Source of the DNA: Myxococcales bacterium
GTDB taxonomy: Bacteria > Myxococcota_A > Polyangia > Haliangiales > Haliangiaceae
Length of the DNA: 64,000 nucleotides
Assembly: GCA_016707895.1 (NCBI GenBank)
Contig: JADJGV010000038.1
Coordinates: forward strand, 38,930-102,929
Direction of reading: 5' to 3'
In this document: positions 53,623 through 64,000 of the stretch, piece after piece
Layout of the letters: every line of letters begins with the position of its first letter
Position numbering within the stretch: position 1 is the first letter of the stretch
Notes under the pieces: model-generated
Told to the model about the DNA's origin: nothing
What the model saw: the letters and a program-made list of their open reading frames with translations, nothing else
The model's database searches: none
Position numbers and translations under genes: made by a program

Positions 53623-54030
53623 CTACTTGACGCCCTTGCTGACCAGGAACGCGGTGTAGCCCTTGTCGGTGCCCATGATGTGCTTGATCAGCCAGTTCTT
53701 GAGGAACGCCATGACCTCGGCCGACAGCGCGGCGTTGTTGCCGGCGGCGAACTTCTGGCGCACCTCGGCGACCTGCTTGGTCAGCGCGTCGTGCTCTTCC
53801 TTGTGCTTGGCGAAGGCCGGGAAGTTGTGGGCCTTCATCTCGCGCTCTTCGTGCTGGAAGTGCGTCACCGTGTAGTCGATGAGCGCGCCGAGCACGACGC
53901 CGAGCTTCTCCTTGCCCTTGCCGGTGTTGATGGCGTCGAACAGGTCGTTGACCATCGCTACCAGCTTCTGGTGCTCGGCGTCGAAGGACTGGATGCCGAC
54001 GCTGAGCTTGGGACCCCATTCCATGAGCAT
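53623..54030 (-). CDS. Bacteriohemerythrin
   Basis: A 135-residue hemerythrin-like protein: EWGPKLSVGIQSFDAEHQKLVAMVNDLFDAI, then THFQHEEREMKAHNFPAFAKHKEEHDAL and WLIKHIMGTDKGY. The five His and the acidic ligands of the diiron O2-binding site are all present. The start at 54030 is set by an AAGGAGA ribosome site 7 bases upstream. It overlaps the end of the transducer gene upstream by 73 bp. It likely binds O2 for storage, delivery or sensing in the cytoplasm. Confidence 0.94.
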   Translation of the reverse strand: MLMEWGPKLSVGIQSFDAEHQKLVAMVNDLFDAINTGKGKEKLGVVLGALIDYTVTHFQHEEREMKAHNFPAFAKHKEEHDALTKQVAEVRQKFAAGNNAALSAEVMAFLKNWLIKHIMGTDKGYTAFLVSKGVK

Positions 54031-54740
54031 GACGGTTCTCCTTGCCGGTCTCCGACCGGGGTGGGTGCCTCGAGGGCGGCGTCGAGCCGGTCGCCGGCCG
54101 CCGCGAGCGTGCGGCCGAGCTGCTCGACGGTCTGCGCCGCCTCGTCGATGATGCCGGTGACGGTGTGGGCCAGGCCGCGCTGCTCCTCGGCGGAGCTGGC
54201 GATGGCCGCGATGATGGCGTGGATCTCGGCCACCCGCTGCCGGGCGATGGTCATCGCCTCGGCGACCGCCGTGGTCGCCGCGCGCACCGCGCTGACCTGG
54301 CCCTGGATCGCCGCCGCCGCCTCGCCGGTCTCGCGGGCGAGCTGCTTGACCTCGGTCGCGACCGCCGCGAACCCGCGGCCGACCTCGCCGGCGTGGGCCG
54401 CCTCGATCGCGGCGTTGATCGCCAGCATCCGGGTCTGGCCCGCGATCCGGCCGATCGTGCGGACTCGCGCGTCGACCTCGTCGGTCAGCGCCGCGACGTG
54501 CGAGATGCGCTCGTCGGTGGTCGCGACCTGGATGAGCGCGTCGTCGCCGATCACCTTGGCGCGCTCGGTCTGGGTGTTGACGTCGGCGATGCCGTGGTGG
54601 AGCTGGCTGACCAGCCCGCCCACCATCCGCACGTTCATCACCACCGCGTCCGCGTCGGTGCTCGCCGCCGTCGCGTCGGCGCGGATCGCGTCGCGCAGGG
54701 TCGCGAGGTTCGCGACGTCGATCGGCGGGGCGTTGGCCAT
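53958..54740 (-). CDS. Soluble methyl-accepting chemotaxis-type transducer
   Basis: 260 residues from ATG 54740 (MANAPPIDVANL). There is no membrane segment. The chain is a long coiled coil with the MCP signalling tip GRIAGQTRMLAINAAIEAAHAGEVGRGFAAVATEVKQLARET, flanked by Ala-rich helices. The last ~25 residues (after APTPVGDRQGE) are Ser/Pro-rich and are read from the start of the hemerythrin gene in another frame, so the coding regions overlap by 73 bp. A cytoplasmic receptor paired with hemerythrin suggests oxygen or redox sensing (inference). Confidence 0.87.
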   Translation of the reverse strand: MANAPPIDVANLATLRDAIRADATAASTDADAVVMNVRMVGGLVSQLHHGIADVNTQTERAKVIGDDALIQVATTDERISHVAALTDEVDARVRTIGRIAGQTRMLAINAAIEAAHAGEVGRGFAAVATEVKQLARETGEAAAAIQGQVSAVRAATTAVAEAMTIARQRVAEIHAIIAAIASSAEEQRGLAHTVTGIIDEAAQTVEQLGRTLAAAGDRLDAALEAPTPVGDRQGEPSCSWNGVPSSASASSPSTPSTRSW

Positions 54741-54919
54741 GGCGTTGATCGCTGGGTCGACGGTCTCCGCCCCTTCTGAAGGGCCACCCCGCGATCCCCT
54801 CCGCACGCGACCGATCGCCACAGCGCAAGGCCTGCGCCGCGTGTTCAGGCGCCGGGCCGTCTCGGCCGCGCGTCTCACCAGATCGTCGTGGCGACGCTCT
54901 GGGCCGTTTCCGGTGGGGG

Positions 54920-54937
54920 CCCCGGCGAATGCCGGGG
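54920..54937 (-). terminator. GC hairpin in the 3' region of the gene at 55004
   Basis: CCCCGGC-GAAT-GCCGGGG is a perfect 7-bp stem with a 4-base loop. It adjoins the duplicated hairpin at 54936-54997, so three hairpins follow one another downstream of the minus-strand gene. There is no T run. The remainder of the gap (54741-54919) shows nothing recognisable. Confidence 0.4.
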
Positions 54938-54997
54938 GAGGGTCGTTGCGAAAGACCCTCCTCTGGGAACGGGAGGGTCGTTGCGAAAGACCCTCCT
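54936..54997 (-). repeat. Duplicated hairpin element after the gene at 55004
   Basis: A 27-base element is repeated exactly at 54936-54962 and 54971-54997 (period 35). Read on the minus strand each contains GAGGGTCTTTCGCAACGACCCTC, shown here only by its core GGGTCTTTCGCAACGACCC, a hairpin with one mismatch. The copy at 3328-3346 differs in that base and also lies just downstream of a stop codon. The elements start 6 bp after the stop of the 55004 gene. Confidence 0.6.
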
Positions 54998-55003
54998 AAG
55001 GTT

Positions 55004-55405
55004 TCAGAACGGCTGGATCGCCGCGTAGGCCTGGCTGCCGGCCTCGTAGTCGACGATGACCGACTTCGCGCCAGCGGCCTGGGCGATGCGGGCCACCTCG
55101 TCGCGGTTGCCGCGGACGACCATACGGGGCTCGGCGCCCTCGATGCCGAGCTCGGTCACGAACTGGCGGGCCTTCACGACCGTCTTGAAGCCGAGCAGGT
55201 AGATCAGCGTCTCGCTCGACCGCGCCATCATCGGCACCCGGCCGTCGGCGTCAGCGGTCGGGAGCTGCTCTTCGTTGGCGATGAGCAGCACCCAGAGGCC
55301 ATCGAGGACGCTGCCCGGGCCGGCGTTGACCGGGCCCGTGGCGCGCGCGGCGCGGGGCGGAGACTGCGTGTTCGATCCCCGGCGGCCGTAGTCCATCTCT
55401 TGCAT
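55004..55405 (-). CDS. Small protein of unknown function
   Basis: 133 residues. The N-terminal ~40 residues are polar and probably flexible; the rest forms an alpha/beta pattern (VLDGLWVLLIANEEQLP, SSETLIYLLGFKTVVKARQFVTEL, AEPRMVVRGNRDEVARIAQAAGAKSVIVDYE). I recognise no family. It has its own promoter-like sequence with a consensus -35 and a row of hairpins after its stop, so it appears to be a deliberately expressed single gene. A second ATG three codons in is an alternative start. Confidence 0.6.
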   Translation of the reverse strand: MQEMDYGRRGSNTQSPPRAARATGPVNAGPGSVLDGLWVLLIANEEQLPTADADGRVPMMARSSETLIYLLGFKTVVKARQFVTELGIEGAEPRMVVRGNRDEVARIAQAAGAKSVIVDYEAGSQAYAAIQPF

Positions 55406-55439
55406 GCGTGTGTTCGCTCCAGTTCTTTCTTTTGGGGGC

Positions 55440-55469
55440 CGTGATGCGGCTTTTCGACCGGAATGTCAA
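55440..55469 (-). promoter_or_regulatory. Sigma70-like promoter for the gene at 55004
   Basis: On the minus strand TTGACA (55469-55464) is a perfect -35 box. About 17 bases on, the -10 is poor (CATCAC). The region is more AT-rich than average and lies ~60 bp before the start at 55405. In this GC-rich window a perfect TTGACA in a gap is notable. Confidence 0.4.
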
Positions 55470-55588
55470 GGGAAATCCTGGAGCGGACGCGCCGCGATCC
55501 CGGCGGGTCGAGTAGCCACCACCCGCCCTCACGGGCCAACGCCGCGCCGCGCCTTGACGCCTCGCGGGCATCCGCCCAGAGTGCCGCC

Positions 55589-56695
55589 ATGGGTTCGGCG
55601 CCGTCCGGAAGTGATCCCGGGGCCCGTGGGCGGCTTCGCCTGCCGGTCGTGGCCGGACCCGCGCTCGCCGTGCCCGCCGGCTTCGCGTCCCCGGCGCCCC
55701 GCGCCGACGGCGCCGCGCTCGACGCCCAGCGGCGCCCGCTGCGCTACCTGCGGGTGTCGGTGACCGACCGCTGCAACTTCGCCTGCACGTACTGCGTGCC
55801 CGACGACGGCATCGCCCACCAGGCCCGCGCCGACCTGCTCAGCTTCGAGGAGATCGAGCGGGTGGTGGCGGTGTTCGCCGCGCTGGGCGTCGAGCGGGTC
55901 CGCCTGACCGGCGGCGAGCCGACGGTCCGCGCCCACGTCGTCGAGCTGGTCGCGCGGCTGGCGCCCCGGGTCGGCGCGCTGGTGATGACCACCAACGGCC
56001 ACCGCCTGCCCGAGCTGGCCCGCCCGCTGGTCGCCGCCGGCCTGCGCGGCGTCAACGTGTCGCTCGACACCCTCGACGCCGCGCGCTTCGCCCGGCTCAC
56101 CAGCGGCGGCGATCTGGCCACGGTGATCGCCGGCATCGACGCCGCGCTCGCCGCCGGGCTCGAGGTCAAGCTCAACGCGGTGGCGCTGGCCGGCGAGAAC
56201 GACGACGAGCTGGCGGCGCTGTGCCGGTTCGCCTGGGACCGCGGCGTGACGCTGCGGTTCATCGAGCACATGCCGCTGTCGAGCGGCGCGCTGTACCAGC
56301 CGACCCGCGAGCTGTCGGCGGCCACGATCCGCGCCGCGCTGACCGCCGCGTTCGGGCCCCTGGTGCCCGCCGACCGCGACCGCCGGGCGGTCGGGCCGTC
56401 ACGCTACTGGGCGCTGGCCGCCGACCCGCGCCGCGAGGTCGGCATCATCTCGGCGATGACCGAGCACTTCTGCGACGACTGCAACCGGGTGCGGCTGACC
56501 GCGGACGGCGCGCTCCACGCCTGCCTCGGCCACGACGACGCCATCAGCCTGCGCGACCTGCTGCGGCAGGGCGGCAGCGACGACGACCTGCGCCGGGCCA
56601 TCGCCTACGCCCTGGCCGGCAAGCGGCCGGGGCACGAGTTCCAGCGCACAGGGGCCGGCGGTCCCGGGAAGCATATGATCGCCATCGGCGGTTAG
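55589..56695 (+). CDS. moaA: GTP 3',8-cyclase MoaA
   Basis: 368 residues from ATG 55589, with a non-conserved ~45-residue N-terminal extension (GSAPSGSDPGARGRL...). The radical-SAM cluster site is CNFACTYC in SVTDRCNFACTYCVPDDG. The GGEP motif is in RLTGGEPTVRAHV, and NVSLDTLD and NEDE-like AGENDDELAAL follow. The C-terminal second cluster is CDDCNRVRLTADGALHACL. The chain ends in GG (IAIGG), as MoaA should. It makes cyclic pyranopterin triphosphate for molybdenum cofactor. No other mo genes are in the window. Confidence 0.96.
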   Translation: MGSAPSGSDPGARGRLRLPVVAGPALAVPAGFASPAPRADGAALDAQRRPLRYLRVSVTDRCNFACTYCVPDDGIAHQARADLLSFEEIERVVAVFAALGVERVRLTGGEPTVRAHVVELVARLAPRVGALVMTTNGHRLPELARPLVAAGLRGVNVSLDTLDAARFARLTSGGDLATVIAGIDAALAAGLEVKLNAVALAGENDDELAALCRFAWDRGVTLRFIEHMPLSSGALYQPTRELSAATIRAALTAAFGPLVPADRDRRAVGPSRYWALAADPRREVGIISAMTEHFCDDCNRVRLTADGALHACLGHDDAISLRDLLRQGGSDDDLRRAIAYALAGKRPGHEFQRTGAGGPGKHMIAIGG

Positions 56696-56837
56696 GCATC
56701 TCGATGGGACCTACCACCGCGCCAACTCTGCGAGATCTTGCCGGCCAGACGCAAAGCATGCGCGGCAACAGGCCACAGGCGGCCCGGTACGAGCCTGGCC
56801 CGTGTCATGCTAACCACCGCTACGGAGGCTGACCCCG

Positions 56838-57272
56838 ATGACCAACACCACCATTGCCAAGATCGTTCTCACCGCCGCGATCGCGCTGGGCGTCGTCGGG
56901 TTCTTCTGGCACTCCTCGTCGAGTCACACCGGCGCCTACAAGATGGTGGACGAGGCCGTGGCCGTCGCTCCCGAGTGGCAGGGGAAGGAGATCAAGGTCC
57001 ACGGCTGGGTCCAGGCCGGTACGATCGATGAACAGATCGTTGGCCAGGAAATGCACAGGACCTTCGTCCTGGAGCACAAGGGCGCCACGATCCTGGTCAA
57101 GAACACCGGCCCCAAGCCCGACACCTTCCGGGACAAGGCCGAGGTGGTCGCTGACGGCAAGCTGGTGATGGAGGACGGCAAGCCCGTGCTCTACGCGAGC
57201 AACCTGATGGCGAAGTGCCCCTCGAAGTACGAGGGCGCGCAGCGCGACAAGATGTTCGAGCAGGGGAAGTGA
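56838..57272 (+). CDS. ccmE: Cytochrome c maturation protein CcmE, Cys-type variant
   Basis: 144 residues: an N-terminal membrane anchor (AKIVLTAAIALGVVGFFW) and the CcmE OB-fold (MVDEAVAVAPEWQGKEIKVHGWVQAGTID, FVLEHKGATILVKNTGPKPDTF, EVVADGKL). The heme-binding residue that is His in most CcmE (HxxxY) is Cys here: C127-PSK-Y131, the CxxxY form reported in sulfate reducers and archaea. It passes heme to apocytochromes. A strong GGAGG site precedes the ATG. The 142-bp gap after moaA holds nothing else I can identify. Confidence 0.92.
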   Translation: MTNTTIAKIVLTAAIALGVVGFFWHSSSSHTGAYKMVDEAVAVAPEWQGKEIKVHGWVQAGTIDEQIVGQEMHRTFVLEHKGATILVKNTGPKPDTFRDKAEVVADGKLVMEDGKPVLYASNLMAKCPSKYEGAQRDKMFEQGK

Positions 57273-57305
57273 CCGCCGTCGGCGCGGCCCGCTGACACGT
57301 AGCCC

Positions 57306-57337
57306 TTCACCGTGGTTTCGCTCCGAAACGGCGTGAA
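57306..57337 (+). promoter_or_regulatory. Hairpin between ccmE and ccmF
   Basis: The core GTTTCG-CTC-CGAAAC is a perfect 6-bp stem. It is extended by TTCAC/GTGAA on the outside with a few mismatches, making a long hairpin that ends 12 bp before the ccmF GTG. It could tune ccmF translation or processing between the two genes. Confidence 0.4.
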
Positions 57338-57349
57338 AGCAGTGACCTC

Positions 57350-59764
<2,415 letters not shown>

Positions 59765-60040
59765 CCAAGCCGGGCGGCCCCGAGGCCGCCGAGAAGGCGG
59801 TGCGCGACGCGTTCATCCGCGAGTACGGCGGCGAGGACGTGCTGGCCACGCCGCGCGGCAAGTCGACCTGGCTGGTGCCGTATCTGGCGATCGTCGGCGG
59901 GCTGGTGGTGCTGGGCGTGATCACCGCGAGCTTCGTCAAGCGCGGCCGGGCCGCGGCCGCGGCCGCCGCCGCCGCGCCGGGGGTGACCGCCGCCGACGAG
60001 AAGTACGCCGATCGGCTCGACGACGAGCTGCGAGACAACG

Positions 60041-60804
60041 ATGCGTGAGCCGGCGCGCCCCGAGGCCCCGCCGCCGCGTCCGCTGCCGCCCGCCCGGGCG
60101 GCGGGGGCGTCGACGCTGATCGCGCCGCTGGTGGCGGCGGCGCTGCTGCCGCCCGGCTGGATGTTCATCGCCCACGCCCACCGCTGGCACCTGACGCCGT
60201 CGGTGATCGTGCTGTGCCTGGCGTGGACCGCGGTGGTCGGCGCCGGCTACGCGCTGGTGCGCGCCGGCAACGCCTTCCTCGACGAGGTGCCCGAGGACTG
60301 GTTCACCGCCGGTGGGACCCACGCCGAGCTCGAGCGCGAGAAGAAGAGCCTGGTGCGGGCGATCAAGGAGATCGAGTTCGATCGCGACACCGGCAAGCTG
60401 TCGGCCGCCGACGCGGCCGCGCTGTTGACCGCCTACCGCGCGCGGGCCATCGAGGTGATCAAGGCCCTCGACCTCGACGCCGCCGGGCTGTCGCCGCGCG
60501 ACCGCGTCCTCGCCGAGCTCAAGGCGCGGGCCCAGATCGATCGCCAGGCCGGCAAGGCGCAGGCAAGGCGGCTAGGGCCGCCAAGGCGGGCAAGGCGACC
60601 AAGGACAACGGCAAGCCGGCGCCCGAGGCGGCGGCGGCGACCGTCACCGCCGCGCCGGCGGCGGCCGCGACCGAGCAACCCGCGGTGGAGGCCCCGGCCC
60701 CCGAGGCCCCCGCCGCCGCGCCGACGGTGGAGACCCCGGCGGCGGTGATCGACGAGGCGCGCGCGACCGACGCGGCGGGCTCGTCCGAAGAGGTGGCGTC
60801 ATGA
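60041..60804 (+). pseudogene. CcmI-like membrane protein, frameshifted 3' end
   Basis: The ATG at 60041 overlaps the ccmH stop. Two helices (STLIAPLVAAALLPPGWMFI, VIVLCLAWTAVVGAGYALV) are followed by AELEREKKSLVRAIKEIEFDRDTGKLSAADAAALL. That coiled segment is typical of CcmI/CycH-like proteins, which hold apocytochromes. Near 60565 the frame shifts; the Ala/Pro/Lys-rich tail continues in another frame to a stop at 60804, overlapping the next gene. Name tentative. Confidence 0.65.
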
Positions 60805-62872
60805 TCGTCCGACTGTCCGCGGCGCTGATCGCCGCGATGTGCCGCGACCTGCGCGCTGGTCGCGATCCCGACGGCCGCGGCGCAGCCTGCCGCGGCGATC
60901 GGCCAGCCGCTGCCCCCGACAGCAGCCTGCGCGACGGCACCCTCACGGTGCGGATCATCGCCGGCGATCGCTCGCAGCCGGTCACCGGCGCCGAGATCAC
61001 GCTGACCCTGGCCGCGCCCAACGGCCAGGGCACGCCCGAGGAGAAGCGCGCCCGCACCGACGCCGAGGGCCGCGCCCAGTTCACCGACATCGCGATGGGC
61101 ACGCTGGTCAAGGCCAGCATCCCCGGCGAGGCCCAGCCGATCGAGTCGAGCCAGTTCCCGATGCCGCAGTCCGGCGGCATCCGGCTGATGCTGTCGACCA
61201 AGCCGATGGCCGGCGACGCGCCGATGATGGGCGGCGGCGCCGCCGGCGGCCCGCCGATGAGCCCGCGCACCATGAGCGGCCAGCCGCGGCCCGAGCAGGG
61301 CGACCAGGGCGACACCATCACCGCGCGCCTGAGCTACGACGACTTCGCCGACATCGCCGGGCTGGCCGGCCTGCCGGTGGTGCTGGCCGCGTACCGCCAC
61401 GATCAGCAGATCAGCGCGCAGCTGGGCCGCACCGACGCCACCGGCCGCGTGACCTGGACCGGCCTCGATCGGCGCGGCGCCACGACGTACTTCGCGATGG
61501 CGCCTGCCGCGCGGGGCGGGCTTCGATCGGCTGACCACGCTGCCGGTCTTGCTCGACGGCATGGCCGGCGTGCGCGTGATCCTCTCGGGCGAGAAGCGCA
61601 CCGCCGAGGCCCCGCCGGTCGACGACCTGTCGCGCCTCGACGAGCAGCCCAAGGCCGGCATCCCGGCCGGCTCGGTGCAGTGCAGTTCGCCGGCGTGCCC
61701 GAGGACGGCACCACCGCCGAGCTGATCGACCTGCTCACCGGCGCGCCGGGCGGCAATGCCGGCCTGGGCCGGCCGCTGGTCGACCTCGACTCGATCAAGC
61801 TGCAGGCGACGCCGGTCACCGCCGATCCGGCGCTGACCAAGGGCGCGCTGGTGGTGACGCTGACCCACGAGGGCGCGCCGCTGACCGGCCGCGCCGTCAC
61901 GCTGCGCAAGGTCGGCGCGACGCCGACCGAGGCCGAGCTGGTGGGGCAGGTCGACAACGGCGTCGCCACCTTCACCGGCGTGCCGGCCGGCGCGTTCGAG
62001 CTGCGGGTGGCGATCGACGGCGACGCCGCCGGTCACGACCACGCTCACCACCACCGGCGTCGGCGCGCGCTCGACGGTCGACGTCGCCTGGCTGGTGCGC
62101 GGCGAGGCTGGCGCGGCGTTCACCGGCGTGCCACCGGCGGCGAGCACGCCTACGCGGTGCGCGGGTGATGCACAACCAGGTTCACCTGTCGGCGCTGTTC
62201 CAGCTCGGCCCCGACCGCGGCGCCGCGATCACCGTGCCGGTGATGCCGCGCATCATGTTCCAGCGGAGCCCGACCAGCTTCCTCGACGACGTGTACCTGG
62301 GCGTGCGTGGCAGCTTCGGCGTCCGCAACGCGTCGTGGGCGCCGTACCTGGCCGGCACCGACGCGCGGCCCGACGACCTGGTCATCCCGCTGCCCGACGG
62401 CTTCCAGGGCGCGATCGTGCGCGACGAGTTCCAGGCCATGGTCGGCGTCGACCCGGCCAAGGGCTTCGTGATCCGGCGGCCGATCCCGAAGGCCGGCAAC
62501 GCCAACGGGTGGTGCCTGACGGCGTGAAGTTCACGTCGAGGAGGCCACTGACGAGCGCGGCGGCTGGATGGTGCTGTCGCCGATCACGATCCTGCCCGCA
62601 AGACGATGCAGTTCGAGATCCACGACCTGCCCCACGAGGCGTGGTGGTGACCTACGGTCCGCCGGCCGGCCGGCGGCCCGGCGCCGCTGCTCCTGACGCT
62701 GGGCACGGTGTTCGCGCTGGTGCGGCCCAAGCCGGGCATCGCTGGCCCACCGCGCGCTTCGACGCGCTGCTCGACGAGCTGGCCGCGCTCGAGGCCAGCG
62801 GCGAGAACCCGGCGCGCAAGGCCGAGCCGATGACCCAGCCTCGAGACGCTGTACCGCCAGCAGCCGAAGTAG
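60801..62872 (+). pseudogene. Secreted carboxypeptidase-regulatory-like protein, many frameshifts
   Basis: From ATG 60801 (overlapping the previous stop) a signal-like start is followed by LTVRIIAGDRSQPVTGAEITLTL and DAEGRAQFTDIAMGTLV, a CarboxypepD_reg-like domain. Similar domains recur near 61850 (PLTGRAVTLRKVGATPTEAELVG) and a further domain near 62200-62510. A C-terminal helix (APLLLTLGTVFALVRP) and QQPK at the stop near 62872 end it. The reading frame changes at least four times. Its position between ccmH/I and ccmA suggests an operon role in cytochrome maturation, which is inference. Confidence 0.6.
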
Positions 62873-62875
62873 CGG

Positions 62876-63581
62876 ATGCCTCGTCGATCGTCGTCGAGAA
62901 GGTCAGCAAGCGTTACGGCGATCACCGCGCGCTGGCGGCGGGTCGAGCTGACGCTCACCGCCGGGTCGGTGCGCGCGCTGCTCGAAAGCCCCAACGGCGC
63001 CGGCAAGTCGACGCTGCTCGGCATCCTGTCGACGCTGGTGCGGGCCACCGCTGGCACGGTCGGCTACCTCGAGGGCGATCGCCGGCGCAAGCTCGACGAC
63101 CGGCTGCGGGCCGACATCGGCCTCCTGGCCCACAGCTCGCTGTGCTACGGCGAGCTGACCGCGGTCGAGAACCTCGAGTTCTTCGCGACGCTGTACGGGG
63201 TGGCCGACGGCGGCGCGGGCGCGGACGCTGCTCGACGAGGTCGGGCTCGACGGCCGGCCCGCGACCGGGCGCAGCGCACCTACCGCGCGGCATGGTGCAG
63301 CGGCTGGCGCTGGCCCGCGCGTTCCTGGCCCGGCTGTCGCCAGTTGTTGCTCGACGAGCCGTTCACCGGCCTCGATCGCGGCGGCGCGCTTCGCGCTGGG
63401 CGCGCGGCTGGGGCAGGCCACGGTCGACGGCGATCGTCGTGCGTGACCCACGACCTCGGGTCATCGCCGGGGTCACCGATCACGTCGCGATCCGGGCGGC
63501 AAGCTGGCGCGCGACGACCGCGACCCGGCGGGGTACCTGTACGCGGCGCTGCGCGAGCGCCACCACGCCCCATGCCGGTAG
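62876..63581 (+). pseudogene. ccmA: Heme exporter ATP-binding protein CcmA, frameshifted
   Basis: ABC-ATPase motifs appear across frames: EKVSKRYGDHRALAA, a Walker A SPNGAGKSTLLGIL (the Gly before PNG reads as Ser), LLAHSSLCYGELTAVENLEFFATLYG (Q-loop region), RGMVQRLALARAFLA (signature region), LLLDEPFTGLD (Walker B) and THDL near the end. Size and the ccm context fit CcmA. At least four indels interrupt it. The stop is at 63579-63581. Confidence 0.72.
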
Positions 63582-63659
63582 GGCGCTGCCGACGGCGCCG
63601 GCGGGCGATGCGGTGCCGGCCAGTTGCCCGCCGCGGTGGGCCGGCGTACAACCGCCCCC

Positions 63660-64000
63660 CGTGGGGTACCCCTGCGCCTCGTCGCCGTCGCGGGCAAGGA
63701 CCTGAAGGTCGAGCTTCGCGCAGCCGCGAGATCCTCTTACACGATGGCGCTGTTCGCGGCGGTGATCGTGGTGGTGTTCTGCCCGCGTTCCTCGTCAAGG
63801 ATCGAAGGCGCTGGCGGCGGCGGTGCCGGGCGGGTGGCGTGGGCGGCGGTGGTGTTCGCCGATCGATCGGCCTGGGTCCGGCCTTCGAGCGAGCGCGTGG
63901 GGACACGATGCGCGCGTTGCTTGTCGCCGGCGCCGCGGCTGGCGATCTCGCCGGCGAAAGACCGTGGCGAACGCGCTCCTGGTGGTGGCGGTCGAGGCGG
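63660..64000 (+). pseudogene. ccmB: Heme exporter membrane protein CcmB, partial and frameshifted
   Basis: Read across frames: VAVAGKDLKVELR, REIL, YTMALFAAVIVVVF, FLVKD, then SIGLG, FERERGDTMRALLVAGAA and KTVANALLVVAVEA up to the window edge. The KDLxVELRSREIL opening and the ERERG/GDTM segment are characteristic of CcmB. The start is uncertain because of indels. The gene continues outside the window. Confidence 0.6.

Overview
The window is very GC-rich DNA (roughly 70 percent or more by eye), densely packed, with many GTG starts and 4-bp GTGA stop/start overlaps. The gene content points to Myxococcota, probably the Kofleriaceae/Haliangium side: a large Ser/Thr kinase with a TPR-like region, lipoproteins with VDA/IDA-type repeat linkers after the lipobox, a MYXO-CTERM-like tail, an FHA-sigma54 activator and many secreted proteins of unknown function. 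This is inference from gene content; no rRNA or other marker gene is present. I saw no tRNA, rRNA, CRISPR array, insertion sequence or prophage. No gap without a gene exceeds about 300 bases.

Layout. 0-7.3 kb: end of an MFS transporter, a DUF255 thioredoxin-domain protein, a secreted thioredoxin-like protein, a large Ser/Thr kinase and a hydrolase. 7.3-9.2 kb: a RegB/RegA-type redox two-component pair. 9.2-15.7 kb: the most interesting block. A YtkA/CopC-like lipoprotein diverges from an MNIO (DUF692) enzyme, its DUF2063 partner and a Cys-repeat heme-motif lipoprotein. These are followed by DUF4266, two further heme-motif proteins, a DUF3570 outer-membrane protein and a DUF2271 protein. This reads as an envelope redox or metal system with an MNIO-modified substrate. 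An inverted repeat with the same arms and spacer length lies upstream of regB and again between the YtkA-like and MNIO genes.

15.7-34 kb: HflX, a membrane phosphodiesterase, a 1300-residue secreted mosaic metalloprotease, an Arg/Asp-rich secreted protein, a FadL / PLP-lyase / M81 operon, an M23 peptidase, a FIST protein, a DUF2236 protein and an FHA-sigma54 activator. 34-41.4 kb: a TonB-dependent receptor, then Ku and LigD back to back (end joining), a DUF952 protein and a 57-residue rubredoxin. 41.4-43.4 kb: an expansin-like gene and an S41-peptidase gene, both frameshifted. 43.4-55.4 kb: a DUF72 protein, a methyltransferase, a NhaR-like LysR regulator with a clear operator, an envelope operon, a universal stress protein, an HNH nuclease with an operator cluster, and a soluble chemotaxis-type transducer overlapping a hemerythrin gene.

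55.5-64 kb: MoaA, then a cytochrome c maturation cluster in the order ccmE (Cys variant), ccmF, ccmH, a ccmI-like gene, a carboxypeptidase-regulatory-like protein, ccmA and ccmB. From about 59.4 kb to the window end nearly every gene is broken by small indels. The family signal continues from frame to frame, so poor consensus sequence (for example near a contig end) is more likely than real decay. The ccm cluster fits the CxxCH-type proteins at 11.6-13.8 kb, which would need covalent heme attachment in the periplasm.
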